From the NCBI RefSeq assembly GCF_022811645.1, contig NZ_CP094534.1, forward strand, positions 1,054,001 to 1,118,000: a DNA stretch of 64,000 nt, given 5' to 3'. Both the position numbers and the translations under genes were made by a program. Positions 52,000 to 60,565 of this stretch are shown one piece after another. Every line of letters starts with the position of its first letter. Position 1 is the stretch's first letter. This DNA comes from Hymenobacter monticola (GTDB taxonomy: Bacteria; Bacteroidota; Bacteroidia; Cytophagales; Hymenobacteraceae). A model generated the notes under the pieces. The model saw nothing but the letters and a program-made list of their open reading frames with translations, made no database searches and had not been told where the DNA came from.

Positions 52000-53187
52000 T
52001 TAAGCCTCGGCGTCGGTTATCGCATAATCCACGGCGCCAAGGGTGCCCGTGGAAACGATGTCGACCAGCAGCCGCCGCTTGTAGTAGTAGGGTTCGCTTT
52101 CGGTGTCGTCCCGCGTCCGCTTTCCACCCGAGCCTTTCGGCACGTAGGTGGTTACCTGAGCCAGATAAGCGTGCACCGCCCGGTCGGCGGCCAACAGCTG
52201 GTTGGGAGCTTTCATGTAGCGCTTGATTACTTCGTAACGGGGCAGTTGCAGCCGTTCGCCGCTGTCGATGGAAGCCGTGATGATGATGCGCCGGGGCTTG
52301 ACATGTCCCACAAAGTCGATGGCATTTATGTTGTCGTCGGGGGAGTCGGCCCACGACGACGAGGTCATGCTGCTGTGGTGCGGCAGCTGCAGCAGCTCCA
52401 GATTGGCAATGTTGGCGCCGTAGGTGTCTTTCAAGAACTTTTCCGTGTTGAACGTGGCATCGCCGCAGAGCATGATGCGCTTGCTGCCAAACACAATCAG
52501 GGTCACGATGCTGCCCCGGTTCCTGTCGGTCGAATTGTCTTGCACACCGGGGTAGGGCACCACGTTGCTGGCCAGTATAAACACCTCGCAGTTCTTACCA
52601 CCCGCTTTGGTACCGTCCAGAATTCGCACAAATCCCCGGGTGCCGGCACTCCGGGAACGCACATTCGTGGGCCGGTTGGGCGCCGCGGGCAGCGTGGCAG
52701 GCTCTTCGGGAATCGCCACGTTGTTGATGGTGCGAGCAGTCAGGTTGAGGGTGATGTTGTAGTAGTTAGCCACATTCGCCTTTACGCGCAGCCATTTTCC
52801 AGCGCCACCCTGGGCGTACTTGGTCAGGTCATTGAAGCTGAAATACACGGCCCCGATGGCCGGACTCTTGACCATCAGGCTGTTTTGCAACTCGCTGCAG
52901 TGGTCTTTGTCGGGATGGGTGAGCACCAGGGCATCCAGGCGGTTGTTGGCATGCATGAAGCGGGGCTCGAACAGCATGTTGACCACCGCCTGGCGCAAAT
53001 CCAGAATCTCGTTCCGGTGTTCTTCCTTTGATTGTTCCGCCCCCGCGTTTCTCTTCGTATCCCAGCGCGAGGTGCCGCAGTCAACCATCAGGGTCTTCCC
53101 ATTGGGTAGCGAAACCATCGTACAGTCGCCCTGGCCCATGTCGGCGAAGGTGAGGTAGAGGTTGCCGTCTCCGTTCAGTGCTGGCAT
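52000..53187 (-). CDS. ComEC-like metallo-beta-lactamase-fold hydrolase
   Basis: 395 residues without signal peptide or the membrane domains of ComEC. The N-terminus has the ComEC-type start FADMGQGDCTMVSLPNGKT (about 14-32), then MVDCG. The metal motif HPDKDH (His91, Asp95, His96) is in LVLTHPDKDHCSEL. Later come RIMLCGDATFN (about 245) and LQLPHHSS (about 267), the remaining metal ligands. Standalone versions of this fold are hydrolases of nucleic acids, phosphodiesters or esters. Its substrate here is unknown, but its position inside the cluster suggests a maturation or signalling job. Confidence 0.85.
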   Translation of the reverse strand: MPALNGDGNLYLTFADMGQGDCTMVSLPNGKTLMVDCGTSRWDTKRNAGAEQSKEEHRNEILDLRQAVVNMLFEPRFMHANNRLDALVLTHPDKDHCSELQNSLMVKSPAIGAVYFSFNDLTKYAQGGAGKWLRVKANVANYYNITLNLTARTINNVAIPEEPATLPAAPNRPTNVRSRSAGTRGFVRILDGTKAGGKNCEVFILASNVVPYPGVQDNSTDRNRGSIVTLIVFGSKRIMLCGDATFNTEKFLKDTYGANIANLELLQLPHHSSMTSSSWADSPDDNINAIDFVGHVKPRRIIITASIDSGERLQLPRYEVIKRYMKAPNQLLAADRAVHAYLAQVTTYVPKGSGGKRTRDDTESEPYYYKRRLLVDIVSTGTLGAVDYAITDAEA

Positions 53188-53221
53188 GGTGCGTGGGGCA
53201 AAAAGGTTGCTGATTAACGAA

Positions 53222-55765
53222 TTAAGCCAATTGCGCTTTCGACATTTCCTGCAGCTGCCCGCGCAGCGCCTCCAGGTGCCGCTGCTGCTCCTGCAGCGTT
53301 TGGGTTAGCGTGGGCAGCAGCTCCTCGTAGCTGGCCAGCTTCGCGTCCTGGGTTTCGAGGCGGCGTTGCAGTTCCTGCACCTGTTGGGCCAGGGCCTGCG
53401 TTGCCGAAACGTTGAGCATGGCCAGGGCCTCGTAGTCCACGGTGCGTACGTCGGCGTGCTCCAGGCCGAAGACGAAAACGGGCTCGGTGGTGTCGGCCAG
53501 GCTGTCGGCGCCGCTTACCAGCAGCTCCTGGCTGCCAGCGGCGGCGGGCTCGGCCAGGGTGGCCAGCACTTCGCCTGCGGGGCCCACCAGCCGCAGCCGC
53601 TGCCCGGCCGTGGCGGCCTGGGGCAAGCCAGCGGGCAGCGTCACGCGCAGGATTTCGCCGTGGCGCTGCACCTGAACGGCGGGGGCGTAGATGTCGGGCA
53701 GGAAGCCGGTGTGCTGGTGCACGGCCTGCGGGAATACCTCCTCCAGCTCCTGGCCGATGACTTTCTTATAGGTCTGGTTTCCAGACTGCGCCCGGTCGCG
53801 CATGGTATAGTCGGTGATGCGCAGGCGTTGGAGAAGGACCAAATCGGCGGCGCTGTCGCTGCGGCCCATTACCACTTTGAGGCGGGCATCGGACAATGCA
53901 TTTACTTCCGGCGCCACCACGCGGCCTTCCGCTTTGATGCTCACATCATAGGTGTTTTTACCTTTGTTTTGCCCGGCGCCGTCATGATTGATGTAGCCAT
54001 ACACATCCGCAGTAAATTTATCTGATGATGCCACGTGCAGGGGCACCCCGGGGCTGGTGGTGCCAATGCCCACCCGGCCGTATTGGTCAATGCGCATCAC
54101 CTCGCGGCTGATGGCGATGTTGCACCCCCAGGTGTAGAATTTTAGGTTGGCCCCGTTGCCATTTTGTTTGGGCTGCACATCTTTCCCAGCCACAATTTCG
54201 GTTTCAATGCCCGCAAACTCCTTGGCATTAAAGCGACCCAGGCGCCAAGTGCCCCGCGAGTCGGGGCTGTGCTGGTCGGCGCCTACGTTGTCGGCATTGC
54301 CCACGGGTCCGTTGAAATAGGCCCCGCCCTCGTTCCAGAATTGAATTTTGCGATTGGTACCGCTCGTGCCCGCACCCACAATGTTGAGCGAGGCCCCGCC
54401 ATCGAAGGTGCCGTAGCCAATCTTACCGGCATTTGCTTCTTTGCCGACTACACCCGCACCAAATTCTACGGCATTGTTCTTGGTGATTTTCACAGCCCCA
54501 TCCACGTGCAGTTTGGCGGTGGGCTTGATGTCGCCCATGCCCACGTTGCCGTCAGTGGTAAGCACAAACTGGGAAGTAATGGGCCCGTTGGCTGACAGGT
54601 ATAGGTTGGCAGCGGTGGTGTATAGGCCCACGTCGTTGCCTTTGCTGTAGTTGCGCTTAATGCCGTGATTAGCGTTTCCCAGGTACATGGCCCCGGCCGT
54701 GTGGTCGGTTTTGCCAACTGTGATGGCAGCCGAGGCGTCGTCCGTGCGCACATCAAAGGTGGTGGCCGGCCCGGGTGTGCCCACCCCCACTTGGCCGTCG
54801 GCCACCACCAGCGGCGACTTTTCCAGCTGTGTCCGCAATTGTCCGTCCCAGTAGCCGGGAATGTTGTCGTAGCGCAGATGCACGGTAGTGAGGCCGGCCG
54901 GATGCGCCGTCGACAGCTTGTTCAGCGTCACATCGAGGTAGGCGCCGGGCGCCAGTGGCGGCACCGGAATCATCCATTCCGGCGTTTTGCCCGGCAGCAG
55001 CACGGCGTCCACCGGCTGGCCGTCGCGCAGGTAGCGTACCTCAATGGCTTTTACCTGGGCCGCCGTGCCCAGCGCCCATTCCTCGGCCACCGTGCCCACG
55101 TCGAACGACAGGTAGAAATTGCTGGCCGGCTCGGTACCGGGCTGAATGGCGTCGGTGGGCGAGGTGTTGCTGATGCGCAGCTTCAGGGGCGAATTGGCCT
55201 GGCCGTTGTTGAGCACCTTGCCCGCCCCCACCGCACCCAGGTGCAGCGGAATGGCAGTCTTGCCCACGTGGGTGACGATGTTGAGGTGGGTTTCGCGGAA
55301 GCCGCCAATCACGGCGTCGGCGCCGTGCACCTGCAGGTTGGCGTAGCGCAGCAGCACCCGGGTGCCGCGGCTGCCGAGGCGGCCGTCGGGCGCCAGGTGG
55401 TTCAGCGTGAAGGTCAGCTTAGCGCCGGGCTCCAGCGTCTGGGCGGGGCCGGTGAGCTGCAGCGAAACGGTGCCGTCGGCGTTTTTCACCTGGCTCATCT
55501 TTATCCCCTTCTCGCCGACGGTAATGTCTTTAAGGGTATCCTCATTGAGCACACCCGGCCGGAACACCAGCTCCAACTGGTAAGGCTTGGTGGCCTTTTT
55601 AGACGGCGCCAGCAAGTCGAGCGGTTCGCCCGAGGCGTTGGTCAGCTCCAGCGTCAGGGCTTGGCCGCCGGGCGTGCCCAGGATGTAGAGCACGTTCAAA
55701 GCCTGCTCGTTGCGCAGCGAGAAGTCGAGCAAGACGGTTTTGCGGGTATCGAGTTGAAGGACCAT
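53222..55765 (-). CDS. Tail-fibre-like protein with S74 self-cleaving domain
   Basis: 847 residues from the ATG at 55765; an in-frame ATG at 55801 is possible. The N-terminal 320 residues are beta-rich. Then three tail-fibre type turns appear (VGVGTPGPATTFDV, VGMGDIKPTAKLHV, VGIGTTSPGVPLHV). At residues 622-690 lies a peptidase S74 intramolecular chaperone: Ser625-Asp-Ala-Arg-Leu-Lys630, with Ser and Lys spaced as in the phage K1F endosialidase chaperone, then VIGQELEEVFPQAV. Cleavage before Ser625 would release about 223 residues, including a coiled coil (about 785-847). In phages this domain trimerises and then removes itself. No capsid, sheath or baseplate gene is near. Confidence 0.88.
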   Translation of the reverse strand: MVLQLDTRKTVLLDFSLRNEQALNVLYILGTPGGQALTLELTNASGEPLDLLAPSKKATKPYQLELVFRPGVLNEDTLKDITVGEKGIKMSQVKNADGTVSLQLTGPAQTLEPGAKLTFTLNHLAPDGRLGSRGTRVLLRYANLQVHGADAVIGGFRETHLNIVTHVGKTAIPLHLGAVGAGKVLNNGQANSPLKLRISNTSPTDAIQPGTEPASNFYLSFDVGTVAEEWALGTAAQVKAIEVRYLRDGQPVDAVLLPGKTPEWMIPVPPLAPGAYLDVTLNKLSTAHPAGLTTVHLRYDNIPGYWDGQLRTQLEKSPLVVADGQVGVGTPGPATTFDVRTDDASAAITVGKTDHTAGAMYLGNANHGIKRNYSKGNDVGLYTTAANLYLSANGPITSQFVLTTDGNVGMGDIKPTAKLHVDGAVKITKNNAVEFGAGVVGKEANAGKIGYGTFDGGASLNIVGAGTSGTNRKIQFWNEGGAYFNGPVGNADNVGADQHSPDSRGTWRLGRFNAKEFAGIETEIVAGKDVQPKQNGNGANLKFYTWGCNIAISREVMRIDQYGRVGIGTTSPGVPLHVASSDKFTADVYGYINHDGAGQNKGKNTYDVSIKAEGRVVAPEVNALSDARLKVVMGRSDSAADLVLLQRLRITDYTMRDRAQSGNQTYKKVIGQELEEVFPQAVHQHTGFLPDIYAPAVQVQRHGEILRVTLPAGLPQAATAGQRLRLVGPAGEVLATLAEPAAAGSQELLVSGADSLADTTEPVFVFGLEHADVRTVDYEALAMLNVSATQALAQQVQELQRRLETQDAKLASYEELLPTLTQTLQEQQRHLEALRGQLQEMSKAQLA

Positions 55766-55842
55766 AAAAGGAAAGTGGGCAGTGACACCGCCGGGCGGCA
55801 TGAAGGTGATGGTAGCAAGCAGAAAAAGCGCAGCCTAACCAA

Positions 55843-58800
55843 TTAGGCTTCGGCGGGTTCGGGCACGGGGCTCAGGCGCAGCCAGCCCTCCCGAATAACC
55901 TGGGGCGCCGCAAACGTGGCCGTGCTGGTCATGGGCTGCAGGTGCTGGCCGTAGGCGTCGAATACCTGGTTAAGCGTATCGGCGGCGGGCAGGCCAGGGC
56001 TGGCCGCTGGCCGCTGGTCTTTGGGTACAATGGTGGCCACATCGGGCCGCTTGGCCACGGGCCGGAGCCAACCCGCGGCCAGCAGCGCTTCCCACAGACC
56101 GGGAGTGGGCAGCTTTTCTTCCAGCAAAGCCCGCTCGATGACGGCCTCGCGGCACAGCTCGCGCCACTGGGCCGGGGCCGTTTGCTCCAGCCACGACCAG
56201 TTGAAGCCGGGCTCGCCGGGCAGGTTGATTTTGGTTTTGCCCTGGTCGCTGAGCAGCGGCGTGACCAAAAACGTGACGGCGATGTTGCGCAGGGCGGGCC
56301 CATACTGCGCGGCCGGAATGTCGATGACCTTGGTGGGCAAAATGCCGGAGGTGGCGTGCAGCTTGCCGCGCGGGTCCAGCAGCAGCGTGTAATTCTGGGC
56401 CGCGCCCTGCACCCGCACGCTCACGTTCAGCGGCTCACCGCCTTCTTCGTACACCTTTATGCCGGCGGGCAAAGCGCCCGCCTCGGCAAGTGACGTGGCC
56501 ACGGGGCTGAAGAAAGTGGGCCCCAACTGCCCGTCGGCGGCTTCGGGCCAGTAGCCCAGCAGGCCGTCGTTCAGCTGCCGGTGTTCGCCCAGCCGCACCG
56601 GGAATTCGACGAGGTCAAAGTTGTCGGTTTCGGGCTCGGCGCCCTGCAGGGCTTTGATGAAGACGCTCCAGCCCTGATGCTGCGCGGGCTGGCCCAGCAG
56701 CTGTAGGTCGAGCGCCGCGCGCACCACCGCCACCGGGCGGCCCATGAGCAAAGCCAGGTCGGGGTGCTGGGCGAAGTTTTCGGGAGCAATGTTTTCCAGT
56801 CCACTCTCCAGGGTGTCGATAAACTGCATCAAAAACGACGGGCCGCCTTGGCGCAAGCTGTCCGTTTGTTGGTTGTAGAGCGACTGCGCTACGCGGCGCA
56901 GGTGCAGGTTGTCGATGTGGTCGATGGTGACAGGTGCGGGGCTGCCGGGGGCGCTTTGCCAAGGCGCGTCGGGGTTGGGCGAGAGGCTACCCAGGGGTTG
57001 GCCGTTGCCGTCGTAGAAGGCGAGGCTGTTGTCTAAGTAATTCGGCAGCAGCCAGCCGCAAATGGGGTTGGTATCGGGGTGGGTGTTGGTTTCCTGGTCG
57101 GAATCGCGGGCCGAAAGCCAGCGCAGGTTCAGGCGGGCCGCCTGGCTGAGCCGGGGCGACAGCGCCACCCGGCCCTTGAGGTCGGGGTCGCTCAACGGCT
57201 CACTGGCCACTAGCTGGTCCAGGTCGGCCACGTCCTGCACCTGTCCGAAGTTATCGACCAAGCGCAAGCCCCGCAGCTCCAGGTAGCCCGAGCGCAGCGG
57301 CACAAAGTCGTTGAGGGCCAATGGGGCGCTGGTGCTTTTGCCAGCGCCGACGGCCCGCACCTGGTCGGTAAAATCTTGGTACTCGGCAAAGCCCAATGGG
57401 TCGGCGATTTCCAGCTGCCGGGCCTGCTGCCGCATCAGCAGCGCCTCGTTGAAACCACTCAGCGACTGCGCCAGGCATTGCCATTGCTGCATTTGCTGCT
57501 GCGCGCCCAACAGGTTCTGCACCAGTGCAGGCACCGGGCTGGCGGGCTTCGCAGCATACCAAGCCACCAGCTGCTCATAATTAGCCGACCACCACGCATC
57601 CAGCTGCGGGACCAGGTCGGGTACATCGGGCGCGGGCAGGGGGCTGAGCGACAGGCCCTGGCCGGGCAGCCAGTCGGCAAACGCAATCAGGTGTTCGCCC
57701 AGGTAGCCCGGCTGACGCTCGGCCGGGTCCACCTTGGTAGCATTGTAGAACCGGTTGGGCAGGTCGGTCTGCATCCAGGTTAACAGGAACTGCTGCAGGT
57801 CGGCGCCCAGCTTGATGCCGGCGTTGGGTGTGAGGATGGACAGGCCACGGTACACCGTTTCGGTGGGAATGGGCAGGGCCGTAGGCGCGGCCTTGGCTCG
57901 CCGCCGGAAGTCCGTTTCGGTTTCGTCGAGTAGGTAGTTTTGGTTGATGAAGTCCGGTGAGTAGCTTCTTTCCTTGTCGGCGAGGTTGCTGGCCTCCCCC
58001 ATCGGAAACAGCGCCGTTTCCCATTCCAGCAAAAACGGCTGCCACGGGTTTCGGTCCCAACTCGTGGCCACCAACTGCTGAGCCTGGTATAGCTCGCTGG
58101 CTTGTTGTTGAAGCGCCAGCAAGCCCTTGGCGTCGAGTTGGTCGGGGTCGAAGCCTTTGGCTTCCAGCGCCGGGCAACGCAGTAGGGCGCGGGGGTCGCG
58201 GCCGGCGGCCGGCACGCCCGAGTTGGCCTCGCCGGGCTGCGCCAGGAGCACCACCGGGTCGGTGGGGCGCCAGTAGCGGGGGCCGGCCAGAGGCTTGAGG
58301 AAATACTGCTTGTTGGTTTCGCGCAGGCTGGGCTTAGCGTTAGCATCCGCCACCTTGGCCAGCACCGTTTTCAGCTGCTCGCTGAGCTGTGTGGCCAGGT
58401 CGTCGGGGTTGCCGGGGGTGGCGCTAGCGCCCAGCAGGTGCCGCTGCTCGTTGCGCTGCACCAGCAACGTGCCCCGGCCGGCGCGTAGCTGCGCCATGGG
58501 CGTCAGGTACTGCTGCTCGATGTAGCGCCGGGCCTCGTCCACGTCGGGGTAGGCATCCAGGCTGTCGTGGGGCGGGTAGGCGCACAGCATGTACTTGGTC
58601 CAGTCAGCGAACAGGTGGCGCTGCCAGGTTTCCAGGTCCAGGCCAGCCTTTTCGTACTGCCGCTGCAAGGTGTTGAGCAGGTGCAGGTCGGCGGCGTCCA
58701 CGGCTTCATCGGTCACCAGCTCGTCGCCGTCATCGGGCTGGGCCGAGGTCGAGCGTAGCACCACGGCCCAGTGCGTTTCGCCGCCCAACGCGGCAAAGCC

Positions 58801-59982
58801 TTTCTCGTGCCGCGCTTCCCGAAACTTGGCTCCCAAGTCCAGTTGGCGATTGCTGAGCGCGGCCGTGAGCTGCACGGCTTCCAGCTGCTCTTCCACCAGC
58901 ACTTTATCGCCGGGTAGCTGGTCGGCCAGGAAAGCCGACAGGGCCTCCGTGCCGGTGTTGCCCATGGCCACCCGGTAGGCAGCGGCGGGCTGTGGCCTGA
59001 CTGCGGCCCTCACTTCCAGCCGGGCCGAAAACAGGCTTTGCGTCGGCAGCGTCACATCATCCAGCGAAAAATAGGAACTCGCTTTAACCGCACGCTTCTT
59101 GGGAATTTCGAAGGTCACGTCCCAGCTAAACTGCTGTTTGATGGCTGCATGCAGTTGTTCATTTAGCGCCGCCGCAGTGTCGTGCTCAGCCGGCACCTGT
59201 GCCACAAAGTCGGCAATGAATTCCGTCAGGCGGTCGTTCGCGGGCCGGGCGTAAAACCCCAGCACCTGGTAGCTCAGGTTGCCGCTGGCGGCCGCGGCTG
59301 TATCCACCTCCTGGTCGTAAAAGCCGAAAACTGAGCTGCAGTGCGGGTAAAAAGCAGCAAACGTAGGCTCACCGTAGCCCGTGGCGCCAGCCTGAGGCTC
59401 GTAGCCTACGGCGGTAAGGTACTCCAGGCGCTCGCCCGTGAGCGGGGCGTTGCGCTGCCAGTCGGGGCCCAGCTCCTGCACCCGGCCCAGGTAGCGGAAG
59501 GGCTGGGCCGTGCTGCGGGGGTTGCCGTCGTAGTAGGGCACGTGGCAGGGCACCGTGCCGGTGGGCGCGTCGGGGCTGAGCCAGTCGCTTTCCACCAGCC
59601 AGTTTTTCTCGATTGCCCAGTCCTTGGCGGCCGACTCGCGCCGGTAGCGGGTCACCAGCCAGCGGTCGGGGGCGGCGGGCATGGTGCGCGCGGACTCGGC
59701 CGGGGGTGCGGCCGCGGCCTGGGCATCGGTGGTGCCCAAGCTGCGGGTGAGCACGCCGGGCAGGTACCAGTGCAGGTGCAGGCCAGCGGGCAGCACCAGG
59801 TTCTGGTCCTGGAAGGGCGGCGTGAGCACCTCTTCGCTGAGGTAGGGCACGTCGGGATTGTAGTCCTGCTGCCCGTCGCTGTAGGGCAGGCGGGTGTAGT
59901 CGGCCAGGCCTTCGCGCACCGGCGTAGGATGTTCCAGGAAAAGAGCTTCCAATTGCACCGGCACCAGTAAAACTTTCTTCAT
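55843..59982 (-). CDS. Orphan 1379-residue protein of the tyrosinase cluster
   Basis: Not a family that I can name. The ATG at 59982 (MKKVLLVPV) is chosen over an upstream in-frame ATG at 60042. There is no convincing signal peptide and no membrane segment. N-terminal motifs: LPAGLHLHWYLPGVLTRS (about 83-100), PDRWLVTRYRRE (about 125), then FYPHCSSVFGFYDQ (about 232-245). The middle is helical and Gln/Leu/Ala-rich (about 380-950), and the C-terminal 250 residues are beta-rich. Trp and aromatic residues are frequent near the N-terminus. It precedes the S74 protein by 77 bases and follows the small tyrosinase-domain gene by 91. Confidence 0.7.
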   Translation of the reverse strand: MKKVLLVPVQLEALFLEHPTPVREGLADYTRLPYSDGQQDYNPDVPYLSEEVLTPPFQDQNLVLPAGLHLHWYLPGVLTRSLGTTDAQAAAAPPAESARTMPAAPDRWLVTRYRRESAAKDWAIEKNWLVESDWLSPDAPTGTVPCHVPYYDGNPRSTAQPFRYLGRVQELGPDWQRNAPLTGERLEYLTAVGYEPQAGATGYGEPTFAAFYPHCSSVFGFYDQEVDTAAAASGNLSYQVLGFYARPANDRLTEFIADFVAQVPAEHDTAAALNEQLHAAIKQQFSWDVTFEIPKKRAVKASSYFSLDDVTLPTQSLFSARLEVRAAVRPQPAAAYRVAMGNTGTEALSAFLADQLPGDKVLVEEQLEAVQLTAALSNRQLDLGAKFREARHEKGFAALGGETHWAVVLRSTSAQPDDGDELVTDEAVDAADLHLLNTLQRQYEKAGLDLETWQRHLFADWTKYMLCAYPPHDSLDAYPDVDEARRYIEQQYLTPMAQLRAGRGTLLVQRNEQRHLLGASATPGNPDDLATQLSEQLKTVLAKVADANAKPSLRETNKQYFLKPLAGPRYWRPTDPVVLLAQPGEANSGVPAAGRDPRALLRCPALEAKGFDPDQLDAKGLLALQQQASELYQAQQLVATSWDRNPWQPFLLEWETALFPMGEASNLADKERSYSPDFINQNYLLDETETDFRRRAKAAPTALPIPTETVYRGLSILTPNAGIKLGADLQQFLLTWMQTDLPNRFYNATKVDPAERQPGYLGEHLIAFADWLPGQGLSLSPLPAPDVPDLVPQLDAWWSANYEQLVAWYAAKPASPVPALVQNLLGAQQQMQQWQCLAQSLSGFNEALLMRQQARQLEIADPLGFAEYQDFTDQVRAVGAGKSTSAPLALNDFVPLRSGYLELRGLRLVDNFGQVQDVADLDQLVASEPLSDPDLKGRVALSPRLSQAARLNLRWLSARDSDQETNTHPDTNPICGWLLPNYLDNSLAFYDGNGQPLGSLSPNPDAPWQSAPGSPAPVTIDHIDNLHLRRVAQSLYNQQTDSLRQGGPSFLMQFIDTLESGLENIAPENFAQHPDLALLMGRPVAVVRAALDLQLLGQPAQHQGWSVFIKALQGAEPETDNFDLVEFPVRLGEHRQLNDGLLGYWPEAADGQLGPTFFSPVATSLAEAGALPAGIKVYEEGGEPLNVSVRVQGAAQNYTLLLDPRGKLHATSGILPTKVIDIPAAQYGPALRNIAVTFLVTPLLSDQGKTKINLPGEPGFNWSWLEQTAPAQWRELCREAVIERALLEEKLPTPGLWEALLAAGWLRPVAKRPDVATIVPKDQRPAASPGLPAADTLNQVFDAYGQHLQPMTSTATFAAPQVIREGWLRLSPVPEPAEA

Positions 59983-60073
59983 CCTGTGGGTAGCAAAATG
60001 TATGGCCTGTTCAATTTGGGTACTGCCGTGAGCCCGCGACAACCGCTGGCTCGACGCTTTGCGGTTAGCCTTG

Positions 60074-60565
60074 CTAATCCGCTTTCATATAATGAAGGCT
60101 AATGCGCTCCACCACGAGGCTAGCCGCCTCAGGCAGCGGACGACTGGGCACGATGCTTACGCTAATCTCGGCCCCCAGCGGAGCGGTACCCAGCACGTCA
60201 AATAATACCTGGGTGACGTCAATAGACACGTTCAGGCCAGCGCCTTGCTTCTCGTCTTGCCCGGGGCTGAGGCTGGCCATTCGCAGCCCGAACAGCGCCC
60301 GACTGCCCGCCAGCAATTGAGCACTGGCGGCCGACGAGCCGAGATACACGTTCAGCACGGCTGCATCGTGGCGGCCCCGGATGTGCTCCAGCACGAGGTA
60401 CACCCGGTCGCCCGGCTTTTGGCCGGCGGCCAGCAAAGCGGTCAACCGGCGCTGGCCGCCGGCCAGGAGCTTGACGACGGCGCTACTCCCCTCACTCCGG
60501 ATGACAAGGGGAGCCGCGCTTGCGCCCAGCAAGTTGGGGTCGGTGGTGGGGGTTGCTGCATTCAT
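60074..60565 (-). CDS. Free-standing tyrosinase C-terminal-type domain
   Basis: 163 residues. The whole protein resembles the C-terminal part of the tyrosinase encoded two genes upstream. Shared elements, in order, are a LLGASA / LMGASA start, GDRVYLVLEHI / PDRVFLKLENI, NVYLGSS / NVYVESR, ALFGLRMASL / ALFGLRLASL, and SIVPSRPLP / RLVPNKPLA. In plant-type polyphenol oxidases the comparable C-terminal beta domain shields the active site until removed. A separate copy suggests a regulator or copper-loading helper for the enzyme, by inference. Its start codon overlaps the stop of the DUF2182 gene (ATGA), which decides the start and couples their translation. Confidence 0.85.
   Translation of the reverse strand: MNAATPTTDPNLLGASAAPLVIRSEGSSAVVKLLAGGQRRLTALLAAGQKPGDRVYLVLEHIRGRHDAAVLNVYLGSSAASAQLLAGSRALFGLRMASLSPGQDEKQGAGLNVSIDVTQVLFDVLGTAPLGAEISVSIVPSRPLPEAASLVVERISLHYMKAD

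Noticed and set aside
51214..53031. 605-codon plus-strand open frame antisense to DUF6603-type and MBL genes
   Set aside because: It spans the border of two real genes on the other strand and has no family pattern.
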